The notes below the pieces were generated by a model, which searched no databases, had not been told where the DNA came from, and saw nothing but the letters and a program-made list of their open reading frames with translations. A program made the position numbers and the translations under genes. From NCBI GenBank assembly GCA_964017235.1, contig OZ024929.1, positions 28,145,464-28,209,463 on the forward strand: DNA of 64,000 bases. Reading direction: 5' to 3'. Positions 1-11,746 of the stretch are shown here, piece after piece. The DNA comes from Sabellastarte sp. h YS-2021. Lineage: Eukaryota; Annelida; Polychaeta; Sabellida; Sabellidae. Each line of letters begins with the position of its first letter. The stretch's first letter is position 1.

Positions 1-2585
1 GAAACCAAGTGGGACGCCAGACGGCGGAAAAAGCAAAAATAATATGTCCACCCCCACAGTGGGGTGGACATAATTCATAACTACATGAGTTTTTTACTTT
101 AAAGTGGCTATAACTTCTAAAATACTAGAAGGATAAGTTCAAAACTCAGTAAAATGTAGAAATATAGTCCGAGGGTGAGTACTTTATGACCTCTATAAAA
201 GAACGGTACTTCCGGCGGATAATGGACGATTATGCCAGAAGTTCCGTCCTTTTATAGAGGTCATAAAGTACGAACCTGAGGACTTTATTTCTATTATAAA
301 GACCGGTATCTTTTATTAATCTATAAATATTATTGTAAATATGTTTTTCTACACACATATTTGTCGTACTATTTTTTGCCTGTATCATTTGGTTCTCTAT
401 TATCGGCGATCATCCATTTATTGCCTCAGATAAATGTACGCAAAGATATGCGCACTGCTTTGTTTTGTGTAGTCTGCACACTTCCTGTCTTTATAATGAG
501 AGTTAACCCACCCACCCCCACCCCTCTATTTTTAAACTTACTTTAAGGTGGCCATAACATCGTTTACCAGTGACGTGCGCTGTATTGCCCATATTTTCAT
601 AAGTGTTACCCCCGCCCCAATCTTACACTATTGCTCATAAATTGCTAATATATCATCCTGAGGTAAATTATCTCTATTGAAAACCTAATAACAGGTCTAA
701 TTTGATCATTTTCTATTCATTTTTCTTTATTTTCACATTTTATTGTGGAGAGATCAGTTTACATCAAACATGTTATTTCCAGTTCCTATTATACTTTAAG
801 GTGTCCATAACTTTTTTAACATACAGAGTTTAAGGTCACCTGAAAAAAGGGATCTTCCTTGGACAATCCCGTGTGCCAAATTTTATAACAAAATGTCAAT
901 GAGTGATTGAGCTATCGGTGTACACAAGGAAATTGCAAAAGCAGCAGCACTAGGACCTGAATCTAGTTATGTCCCCCTCCTTTCCTCTTGGCATATGATA
1001 ATTTAGCCACATTTCCTAAACAATTCACCAAAATCCGTCCATAACTGTTTGAGTTATTTTGCAAACAGACTAACAAATAAACACACACTGCCAAAAACAT
1101 AAACTCCTTCTTGGAGGCAATGATTCAATTGCACAATATATCTGTGTGTGGTGAATTATGGCTTTTATTATATATAACCACAGACTTCAACATGTCTAGA
1201 AATAACCAATAACAGAGTTCACAAAACAAGAGATCAATCTGGCGGTGTATCCTTCTTAAGTGAGTGTGTGTTGTGTACATATGATCAAATACCAGTACAT
1301 GAAGCCTGGAAGTAGCTGTACACCACAGAGTTTTCTAAAGAATGTGGATACTGAGCATTGAATAAGAACTCATTCACAGCAGAACATACTTCTGGTTGGT
1401 AAGTCTACCCATAATATAAATTGTAAATGTATGAGAGACATGTGTGACAATACGAAACGTCTATTCTAAGGACATGTATGTGCAAACATGTTGTACACAT
1501 TGTTAGCAATTCTTAATTGAGTTATAATTAAATATATCTGTATACTGCCTTATCTTTGTATTTTGTGTTATTTCTAAGGACATTTTCAGTATGAAAGATT
1601 TTACATGCCACAACAAAACTATTGAGAATGCTAGGATTATATAAATAGTCAAATTTCCTGAAAATGAAAGTGAAACAAGGAGTTCTTTTTATTCTTTTGA
1701 TAGTTTACATAGTTACTAATTCCTTATACTGTATTTAAAATTTAATGTTTTTGTCACATTTGTCAAAGAACAATGCTGGTTCAATATTTCACAATATCCT
1801 CACATTCAAATGAGTCACCAATGCCTAGAATTTAACCGATACATTATAAGTTTTTGGCGGAAATTTTGGTGGAAATAATGCAAATAGTCAACTAAATAAT
1901 ATAAAGTCTTCTATGGAGTCCCTGTTACGGTCGAAATTAATGGAAACAGATGACCTTGATCTCAGAAACGTTCGGCTATACTTCAGTGTGAGGTGGCCAG
2001 AAGTGATTTTTCAAATCACACGCACAAGATATTCTGTTAATCACCAAATAATAAATCATGCTCACTGGATGTTACCATAAGACTGAGAAATTCTGGTAAT
2101 ATCAGAATAACAACTAAGCAATTAAGTCTTGATCCCATGGTCACAACTTGTACGTGTTAAAAATAAAAATTACAATGTCCTAATAAGGGCTGCATAGTCT
2201 TCACAAACACATCTGGTACTTATTACTATCTATACTTCTGTGGTCAACTTTATTTAGAGAGATAAAATTTTTCAAAATTATACACCAAATTTCTCTTCCC
2301 TGTAATTTGTCTTCCATATGCATAAGGCTAAAAAGTCTGCAACAGTTTTTTTAAATTTTTGTGTCATTAATAACAGTGTAACACAGTTTCACACACTTGA
2401 GGTATGACTGGGTGTACATTAATGAAATAACATCTATATTATAAAGTAAGCTTCTTGGTAATGGGATCAAAATTGATAACTGACATTAAATATGAATTAA
2501 ATATTTACTATATTGGCATTATTCAGGAATGGAACAGCACTGTGAAAACAACCAAGATAAGCAGTAAACAGAAAGAAGAAGAGTT
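1..2585. other. Upstream non-coding DNA
   Basis: No convincing coding sequence lies here; the open frames are short and show no recognisable protein. It holds an imperfect foldback at about 178-272 and, at about 840-1130, a stretch resembling the tail of a dispersed animal repeat (an antisense form of a 'TTATGGACGGATTTTGGTGAA'-like end, followed by short runs related to TTTGTTAGTCTG). The first coding exon of the Mab-21/TPR gene begins at 2586. Its 5' UTR may start near 2527, after a possible acceptor TTATTCAG, but I could not fix a promoter. Confidence 0.6.
178..272. repeat. Imperfect foldback (inverted repeat)
   Basis: Two arms of about 28 bases, GTACTTTATGACCTC... and ...GAGGTCATAAAGTAC, face each other around a loop of roughly 35 bases containing CCGGCGGATAATGG. 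The arms are nearly perfect, so the transcript would form a strong hairpin. It could be a small MITE-like element or the terminal hairpin of a larger repeat. No flanking duplication was recognised. Confidence 0.65.
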
Positions 2586-4355
2586 ATGGATGAAATTGAA
2601 GAGGTTGAATTTGACTGGACATCTGCTTATGCAATTTCTCATGTCTCCTTCATTCTCAGCCAATCAGCACCTCTCACACGATGCACTGGCAGCCAAGTGA
2701 CACAAGTACAAAATCAGGTGTCTACCCAGATTGGAAACCGACACAGAGATGGGACCAATATCTTTCTGTCTGGTGGCATATTTGATGGTTACATGATTCC
2801 TATATATCAGAAAAAGAACAAAACTGTGCAAAGCATAGCTCTGCAGTATGATATTGTAGCTGTGTTAGAAGATACAATTGCTGTAAAATCTACTGCAGAT
2901 GTAACAAAGAAGGGGGCAGTTGTAATAGTTGACAAGAAAAACATCGGTTTCATAAATGTGACACTTCAACCATTCAGCAAACCAAAATTTCCGGAGCAAT
3001 GTCAAGTTGAAGTCGATGGTAAAATGTACTTGTCCAGTACCGCTATGCAATCTCACATAAAGCAACGATTAAGTTTCAACAACAAGGATATTAGTCGCAA
3101 CATTTTGGTTGCCTTACAACTTCCAAGCTGGCCGGAAGCATCACTCAAGTGGAAGTCACGTAACCGTATGAGCAACTGGCCATACAGCACCTTGATTGAA
3201 GATGTATCTGAACAACCATGCCTCCTGGTTCCTGAACACCATCCTCAAAGCATTAGCAGACACCTGGAGTGGCAATACTCCTTCATACTCCCTGAGCAGA
3301 GGCTATTTGAACATCTCAATCCCATTCAGAAGCAATGCATGGTCTTGTTCAGGATACTGAGGGATCAAAACATGAGCTTCCCTAGTATTTTAACTGATTA
3401 TCACCTGAAAACAGTCTTCATGTGGGTGTGTGAGAAAATTCCCCCAGAAGAATGGACATACCAAAACATGGGCGCATACTTCATACACCTTATCGACTTC
3501 TTAATGGAGTGTGTTATCTATCAAAATCTGCCACACTACTTCATGCCAGAGTGGAACCTTCTGGAGGGCCTCTCTGACATTTTTCAAGAGCATCTTCTGA
3601 AAATATTAGGGGAAATAAGAAGTAATCCTCTGCAGCCCTTTTATAACTTCATGAGCGAAAGCACTTTGTACTACTTGCCAGACAAGAAAAACTTTCAGGA
3701 CCTGTTTGATGTGATTGAAAAAGATAAAGCACAGGATGAATATAGATCTATCTTGACCAAACATAAAGCTTTTGTCCACAAAATGAGCAAAAAGTTACTG
3801 GAGGAAAGAAAATTTGATGTGGCTTTACAAGTATTAGATCTCCATAAGCTGTCAAACTTCTATGTTCCTTTGCTTGAACTAGCCTCACCTGCAAATTACT
3901 TGTCCAATATTGCATCAGAGATTGATCCAGAAACAGCTGCTGAAGTATTTAAGTACTTTTACTCAGGAGATGTAGAGCCTAACTATCTGGGGCACATGGC
4001 CTGCATGCAACATATACAAAGTGTCACAGCAACAGATGAGACCATAAAGGCTGAGCTGGAAACAAAGGCTAAAGAAACCTTCCAACAGGCACTTTCTCAT
4101 AAAGATGCCAGCAATGAGACAAAAATGGACTACTGTCACTTCCTATACAGTATTAATGACTATTCCACTGCACTGCCTCTACTGGATGAAATTATTGAGG
4201 CACAGAGCAAAGCAGACGCACATTACTGTAGTAACTACTGCAGTGAAATGGGATCATCAACAATGGATGGAAATTTACAGCAAGAAATTCAGGCACTTGG
4301 CACTAAAGTTGACATCAGTGAATTCTGCGTTTTCAGTTATGCATACTACATTAAG
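2586..4355 (+). CDS. Mab-21/TPR protein, coding exon 1 (Mab-21-like NTase-fold domain)
   Basis: This 590-codon exon opens a four-exon gene of about 1258 residues. Residues about 55-345 look like a Mab-21/cGAS-like domain. G63-G64 sits where the family has its G-G/S helix-capping motif, QYDIV (87-91) aligns with the first pair of metal-binding acids, and GFINVTL (121-127) with the third. The C-terminal lobe is typical: EWQYSFILPE at 229-238, then LNPIQKQC, LTDYHLKT and MGAYFIHLIDFL. Compared with cGAS-like enzymes, the first acid is Q87 and the third is N124, so catalysis is doubtful. Residues about 390-590 are helical, with a TPR-like unit near 505-555. The exon ends AAG before the donor GTGAGC, phase 0. 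The start is the first ATG of the frame that keeps the whole domain; an upstream non-coding exon is possible. The family assignment is from motif recognition, and function is unknown. Confidence 0.8.
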
Positions 4356-5189
4356 GTGAGCCTGGTTTAATTTCTTAATTAAATGTAAAAATTTATTGTA
4401 ATTTAACTTTTTGTTACATTTTATTGCCCTTATCTTATCCTCACTATTGCTCGATTTCAAAAATACATGCAGTGAGTTTAAAGTTTTGACACATCAGAAT
4501 TAGGTAGAAGCCAAAAAGCCAATGTACTAATATCCAACATAATTGTGAGGATAAAGTACTAGACTAACTGATACCGAAACCATCTTAGCTAACTAAACAA
4601 AATTAACCTTTTTAAGTTATAATCTGCCAGAAAACCAACCTTCAATCCAAAGGCAAAGTACTAATACCAAAGATTCTTGTGAGAAAAAGTACTAGACTAC
4701 GAGAGACAAAAAAAAAATCTTAAGCGTTAACTACACAAAAGATAACCTATTTAAGTTATAATTTGTCAGAACCTAATCTTTAATCCAAAGCCTAAGTACA
4801 AATATGCAACATTATTGCAAGGAAATTTACTAGACTAAGAGACACAAAACATCTTAATTAACTAAACAAAAAATAACCTAACAGATGTAAGTTATAATGT
4901 GCCAGAAAACTAAAACTTCAATCCTTTAAAGAGTTGTGATGTCTAAGTACTGAAAAGATTGAGTGTGCAACCTTAGTAATAACTACTCCATCTAGTTTGT
5001 ATCGTAGTACCACAAAGTATATACCATTATATGTAATCCTGGTAGAGCTACGAGCAAGAAAAGAATATAAAGCTCAAAAGTAGTACAAAATAAAGTCGCC
5101 ATTATGATTGTATCTACTATTCAGTTGTACAAAATACTGGGCTAATACAACAAAACCCAACAAAAAACTAGACCTACACATTGGAGAAC
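4356..5189. repeat. Start of intron 1 with ~136-bp degenerate tandem repeat
   Basis: Three diverged copies of a unit of roughly 134-139 bases run from about 4500 to 4925. Landmarks are GTACTAATAT at 4524, GTACTAATAC at 4658 and GTACAAATAT at 4797, each followed by a TACTAGACTA-type block and an AACTAAACAAA-type block. The remainder is AT-rich intron without a recognised feature. Confidence 0.6.
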
Positions 5190-5635
5190 CGATGCAAATT
5201 TGTATCCACCAGAAAGACAACTCACCAAAGCCAGTGAACCATCGTTTGACCTTGAAAGAGGGGCCAAAGGTCAAATCTAACATCAGAAGATTCCTAGCTT
5301 AAGATTTCGTATAAGTTTGTTTTATATTGAAAACCTCTAGGATCAATAATAAGCAAGTTATAAGCACTTTAAGGTTTGGAGGTCCTCGTTTGGCCTTGAA
5401 GGAGGGGCCCAAGGTCAGATCCGACCATATCAAAAGATTCCCAGCCCATGATTTCGTATAAGTTGGTTTCACATTGCAAACCTATAGGGCCAATAAGTTT
5501 GGGTATCCTCATTTGACCTTGAAGGAGGGGTCCAAGGTCAAATCTGAACACACCAAAAGATTCCCAGCCGATGATTTCCTATATGTTGGTTTACCATCCC
5601 AAACCTCTTCGACAATAATAAGCAAACTAGATGAA

Positions 5636-8600
5636 TGCTTTTGCTAACAAAAGCGAAGCGTCCCTGAGAGTTTAAAATGCCTTGTGGTTTTAATAAGCAT
5701 GCTGTAAAGCTAAGAATGCACAAAGCTGTACCGTACTCTTACATAAACCAACCCCCTTAGTGATATCATGACAGGGAAAATCCTACAAAGGTGACCAGCT
5801 ATTTAGATTCTCCACATATGCTTTCCCAATACCCCTTAATACATTCTGAAGCTATAAAAGCAACAATAAAGGAGATATAAGGCAAAAACTCAAAATCAGC
5901 TATTTTATGACCCCAGTTTGACCCATAAGGGGGGGTAGGGGGGTAAAACTGACCGGCTATTTAGATTCTCAACATATGCTTTCCCAATACCTCTTAATAC
6001 ATTCTGAAACTATAAAAGCAACGATAAAGGAGATATAAGACAAAAACTCCAAAGCAGCTATTTATGACCCCAGTTTGACCCATAAGGGGGGGTCGGGGGG
6101 TAAAACTGACCGGCTATATAGACTCTCCACATATGCTTTCCCAATACCTCTTAATACATTCTGAAGCTATAAAAGCAACAATAAAGGAGATATAAGGCAA
6201 AAACTCAAAATCAGCTATTTTATGACCCCAGTTTGGCCCATAAGGGGGGGTCGGGGGGGTAAAACTGACTGGCTATTTAGACTCTCCACATATGCTTTCC
6301 CAATACCTCTTAATACATTCTGAAGCTATAAAAGCAACAATAAAGAAGATATAAGGCAAAAATAGCATCAGAGATGCCCGTACCCCACAGCCTTGGGAAA
6401 TATTTTCAACACCATGAGATATAGAAGTACTGTACCAGTACAAACTTCAGGATACTTTCAGAGCACTGTCAGTTATATAAAGGTCCAAACAATGTTTAAA
6501 TGGAGAAATAATGTTTAAAAGAAAGATAATGCGTATAAAGATGAAATATTAAAACAAGATAATTCAATGACAAGATGACAGCATTAATCAGTAAACTAAA
6601 ATTCAACACTCTTTATATACATCTGCATTTCCGAATTATGGTTTAGATGGTTTGAATATTACCATGCATACAGAAGTGGTAATACATTTAATGAATGCTT
6701 ATGTGTGGTGTTGGAGTAAAATCTGCGGCTCACTTGATGAAATTCTATCTCTTACAATGGGAAGTTATGAAAGTAAAATTCTTAATAAATTCTAATATGA
6801 CTTTTGCTTAATCTGCATCAAAAGACAGACCCAAAGGTGCAACAAGATTTTAAAGGTCAAGGTCACTATGGCAAGGTCAAAGGTCAAATCAAGGTCACAC
6901 CATGATGCTGCACACCTACACCCCCTAGCCAATGTCTCTACCAAATATCAACTTCCTGCACCTAACAGTTTCCGAGATAAAGCCCGGACAATATTTTATA
7001 GGTCAAGGTCAGTACGGCAAGGTTAAAGGTCAAATCAAGGTCAGACCATGACGTTGCACACCTACACCCCTAACCAATATCCCTACCAAGTATCAACTTC
7101 CTACACCTTACGGTTTCCGAGATATAGCCCGGACAAGATTTTATAGGTCAAGGTCACTACGGCAAGATCAAAGGTCAAATCAAGGTCACACCATGACATT
7201 GCACACCTACACCCCCTAACCAATGTCCCTACCAAATATCAACTTCCCAAGCCTTACAGTTTCCGAGATATAGCCCGGACAACATTTTACAGGTCAAGGT
7301 CACTACGGCAAGGTCAAAGGTCAAATCAAGGTCAGACCATGACGTTGCACACCTACACCCCCTAACCAATATCCCTACCAAGTATCAACTTCCTATACCT
7401 TACGGTTTCCGAGATATAGCCCGGACAAGATTTTATAGGTCAAGGTCACTACGGCAAGGTCAAAGGTCAAATCAAGGTCAGACTATGACGTTGCACAACT
7501 ACACCCCCTAACCAATGTCCCTACCAAGTATCAACTTCCTACACCTTACAGTATCCGAGATATAGCCCGGACAAGATTTTCAAACTCAAGGTCACTACGG
7601 CAAGGCCAAAGGTCAAATCAAGGTCAGACCATGACGTTGCACACCTACACCCCCTAACCAATGTCCCTACCAAGTATCAACTTCCTACACCTTACGGTTT
7701 CTGAGATACAGCCCGGACAAACTATTTCCCGCCGCCCGCCCGGACGCCCGCCCGCCCGCCCATCCGGACACCATGGGTGAAAACAATACCCCAACAGCCC
7801 TTAAGGGCTGTGGGGTAAAAACTCAAAATCAGCTATTTTGTGACCCCAGTTTGACCCATAGGGGGGGTAAAACTGACCGGCTATTTAGATTCTCCACATA
7901 TACTTTCCCAATACCTCTTAATACATTCTGAAGCTATAAAAGCAACAATAAAGGAGATATAAGGCAAAAACTCAAAATCAGCTATTTTATGACCCCAGTT
8001 TGACCCATAAGGGGGGGTCGGGGGGTAAAACTGACCGGCTATTTAGACTCTCCACATATGCTTTCCCAATACCCCTTAATACATTCTGAAGCTTTTAAAG
8101 CAACAATAAAGGAGATATAAGGTAAAAACTCAAAATCAGCTATTTTATGACCCCAGTTTGACCCATAAGGGGGGGGGGGGGGGGGGGGCGGGGGGGGGGG
8201 TAAAACTGACCGGCTATTTAGACTCTCCACATATGCTTTCCCAATACCTCTTAATACATTCTGAAGCTATAAAAGCAACAATAAAGGAGATATAAGGCAA
8301 AAACTCAAAATCAGCTATTTTATGACCCCAGTTTGACCCATAAGGGGGGCTCAGGGGGGTAAAACTGACCGGCTATGTAGACTCTCCACATATGCTTTCC
8401 CAATACCCCTTAATACATTCTGAAGCTTTTAAAGCAACAATAAAGGAGATATAAGGTAAAAACTCAAAATCAGCTATTTTATGACCCCAGTTTGACCCAT
8501 AAGGGGGGGCCGTGGGGTAAAACTGACCAGCTATTTAGACTCTCCACATATGGTTTCCTATTACCTCCCAATACATTTTATGGCTCTAAATGCAATACTT

Positions 8601-9020
8601 AAGAAGATAATAGGGGGGGTTGACCTAAATTTAAGGCTCTCAGATTGGAAGGTGTGAGGAAATCACCCATAAATGAGACATTTTTCAACGGATTGCTCCC
8701 AAAATCTAATCAGCTCGCGTTTTCGATAGTATGAACAGGTGTGTCAAATTAGAAAGCTGTGTAGCAAGTAGTTTTTCCTGAACTGTGATGACGGGGGGGG
8801 GTGTACTTAAAAAAATTGTTTTTGATCATGTGACCTTCATAAAGGTCAAAGGTCAAATTTAAGCATGCAGAAAAATTTTCCCACGCCTAAGGTATATAAC
8901 TGCCAAATATGGTTTGAAACCTTCTAATAATAAGGGAGATATTCAAGGGAGACCATAATGCGGCGGCGGCGACGAGGAAACTGAGGCGAAAACAAATAAG
9001 CGCCCTTTCAGGGACTCTTA
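5636..9020 (+). mobile_element. Helentron-like non-autonomous element B, inserted in A
   Basis: It begins with a short palindrome GCTTTTGC...AAAAGC followed by AAGCGTCCCTGAG and ends with AAGCGCCCTTTCAGGGACTC, an inverted counterpart. The core is a tandem array of about 158 bases per unit (landmark CTCAAAATCAGCTATTTTAT), about four units before and five after the insertion of element C1. Just before its 3' end there is a GCGGCGGCGGCGACG block. A's ~145-bp array continues on both sides, which shows B landed inside A. One unit contains a very long G tract (8169-8200). Confidence 0.65.
6362..7816 (+). mobile_element. Helentron/pearl-like element C1, inserted in B
   Basis: The 5' end reads TAGCATCAGAGATGCCCG with subterminal TACCCCACAGCC. 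The 3' end has the hairpin CAGCCCTTAAGGGCTG followed by TGGGGTA, inverse to the 5' motif. The core is about six tandem units of about 146 bases (GGTCAAGGTCACTACGGCAA landmark). A CCCGCCGCCCGCCCGG stretch precedes the hairpin. B's array unit (GGCAAAAACTCAAAATCAGC) is split by the insertion and resumes right after the element. Confidence 0.72.
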
Positions 9021-10790
9021 ATTATAAGCACTTTTGAGTTTGGCTATCCTCGTTTGACCTCGAAGGAGGGGCCCAAGGTCAAATCTGTCCAGAAGATTCC
9101 CGGCCCATGATTTCCTATATATTGGTTTACCATCCCAAACCTCTAGGACCAATAATAAGTGAGTTATAAGCACTTTTAAGTTTGTCTATCCTCATTTGAC
9201 CTTGAAGGAGGGGCCGAAGGTCAAATCTGACCACACCAAAAGATTCCCACCACATGATTTCCTACAGGCTGGTTTCACATTGCAAACCTCTAGGACCAAT
9301 AATAAGTGTGTTATAAGCACTTTAAGTTGGCTATCCTCTTGATTATCATCTTGTCTTTCAAAATGAGGCCAAAAATATAACCAGTCAAGATTTTGTAATA
9401 AGGAACATATCCTGCGAATTTCAGATCTCTACCTAAAATACCCTTTGCTCTAGAGGGCCAACCATCAGAAAACTCTACGAGCAATAATAAGTGAGTTATA
9501 AGCACTTTTAAGTTTGGCTCTCCTCTTTCTTACCTTGGAGGAGGGGCCCAAGGTCAAATCCGTCCACACCAGAAGATTCCCAGCCTATGATTTCCTATAT
9601 GTTGGTTTACCATCCCAAACCTGTACGACCAATAATAAATGAGTTATAAGCACTTTTAAGTTTGGCTATCCTTGTGTGACCTTGAACGAGGGGCCCAAGG
9701 TCAAATCCGACCACACCAAAAGATTCCCAGCCATGATTTCCTATAGGTCGGTTTACCATCCCAAACCTCTAGGACCAATAATAAATGAGTTATAAGCACT
9801 TTTAACTTTGGCTATCCTCGTTTGACCTTGAAGGAGGGGCCGAAGGCCAAATCCGACCACACCAAAAGATTCCCAGCCTATGATTTCCTATAGGTTGGTT
9901 TACCATCCCAAACCTCTAGGACCAATAATAAGCGAGTTATAAGCAGTTTTAAGTTTGGCTTTCCTCATTTGACCTTGAAGGAGGGGCCCAAGGTCAAATC
10001 CAACCACACCAGAAGATTCCCAGCCCATAATTTCCTATAGGTTGGTTTACCATCCCATACCTCTAGGACCAATAATAAGTGAGTTATTAGCAGTTTTAAG
10101 TTTGGCTATCCTCATTTGACCTTGAAGGAGGGCCCAAGGTCAAATCCGACCACACCAGAAGATTCCCAGCCCATAATTTCCTATAGGTTGGTTTACCATC
10201 CCAAACCTCTAGGACCAATAATAAGCGAGTTATAAGAACTTTTAACTTTGGCTATCCTGGTTTGACCTTAAAGGAGGGGTCCAAGGTCAAATCTGACAAC
10301 ATCAGACGATTCGCAGCACATGATTTCCTATAGGTTAGTTTCACATTGCAAACCTCTAGGACCTATAATAAGGGAAATATAAGCACTTTTAAAGTCCGCT
10401 ATCATGTGGGTTACTTTGGCACTCCAGGGATGACCTTGAATTAAGAGCTTCAAGGTCACATGTCTGCAAGTTTGTAGAGGACATGTATATCTGTTATACA
10501 TACCACCTATGAAGAGATTCAACCTTCTACCTATGACAAACCGCCAGTAGAAAAAGGTAGATAATTTTCAAAGAAATGCCCGCGGCGGCCATCTTGTTTT
10601 CAAGAATGAGGTTAATTTACTTCCCAGAGAAGCTTACCCCCAATGAAGATATCTTGCAAACTTGATTAACCTAGCTGGTGTCGTTTTCCTCTTAGAGCGT
10701 TAACGCCAAAAATCTCTCTACGCGTGGCGGCGGCTGCGTAGCGAATGCTAAATCAAAGTATCCACCGGAAGCATCCGGTGGATACAACTA

Positions 10791-11746
10791 GCCCATCTGT
10801 GCATATATACTCTCAATCCTCACCATAAAAGCATACCTCTATGCTACAGCCTTTGACAAAGTTTATAACATCAGAAGGCTGAAAAACATACTAGTTTTCA
10901 GACACATATGTTAAACATTAAGAAATATCTAAGAAGATATTCTAATGATTCTTAAATTGTAAAGATGATCCATGAGATAGGTTATCTATAATCATCAAAG
11001 TTAAGAAAGTTGAAACAGGGTCCAACTCCTTAACTTCTGTGCATAGATTCTTAACTTCTCCCAACATCACCAAATAAGTCAGAAAAGTCTAAACTGAGAC
11101 ATAATATGTTGTCAACAGCAAAACAAGACATATCCCAGTCTGACATTTTATGTATGTACAATCAGAAGATTGTAAAATAAAGAAAATGCATTTCATTATG
11201 TCAAAATACTGATCAGAAATACATGTAAACAAGTAACAGTCCTGAAAAAAAACCTTTTGCCCCAATTATACACATGAAGATTGAAATTAGGTGGAATCTG
11301 ATGGAAACTCCAACTGAATGGAAGTTTGATCAGATTTCCCAAAGTATAAGGAACAGACAACCAAGTACCAAAAGAGCTCAAATGAACACCAGTGAACAAT
11401 TCAAATGTCCACCTATATCCATAGATAGACAAACTTATCTTATAAAGGTGACAGAACTCTGTCTGCTACTGAAACTGAGTGTTCCTGAGTTAAGTCTGAG
11501 TTATGTCCAGATACCAAACAACAAATGAGAAACTATTGGTTCTGGTGAAATCTTTAGACTGAAAGCAAGGTTGCTTGATGAGATTTTCCAAGGAGTAAGG
11601 AGCAGAAAAGTTTTTGTGGGCAAGTGTAACACAACCCAACACTAACTATTCCCAGTCAACTAATACTACCACTTACACGCCACAAGTGAATATTTTCATT
11701 CAATAAAAGTAACTTGAGAATAATAGCCAAACTAAATAATAAAAAT
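10791..11746. other. Intron 1, no recognised feature
   Basis: AT-rich intronic DNA between Helentron-like copies A and C2. The open frames at about 11196-11528 on both strands have no recognisable protein and no splice context that fits a gene. Confidence 0.5.

Larger units (their letters stand above)
5190..10790 (+). mobile_element. Helentron-like non-autonomous element A (host of B)
   Basis: The 5' side carries a subterminal GTATCCACC at 5202-5210 and the 3' end a hairpin GTATCCACCGG...CCGGTGGATAC at 10758-10785, so the ends are inverted relative to each other. The core is a tandem array of about 145 bases per unit (landmark TTGACCTTGAAGGAGGGGCC), with units at about 5390-5620 and 9050-10400. 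A GC-rich stretch (GGCGGCGGCTGCG) lies just before the hairpin. This subterminal-inverted-repeat, tandem-core and 3'-hairpin plan is that of DINE-1/HINE elements and bivalve pearl repeats. No protein is coded. Element B (5636-9020) interrupts the array. The exact 5' base is uncertain by about 30 bases. Confidence 0.65.

Noticed and set aside
4105-4359. Second frame overlapping the end of Mab-21/TPR exon 1
   Set aside because: A shadow of the supported coding frame.
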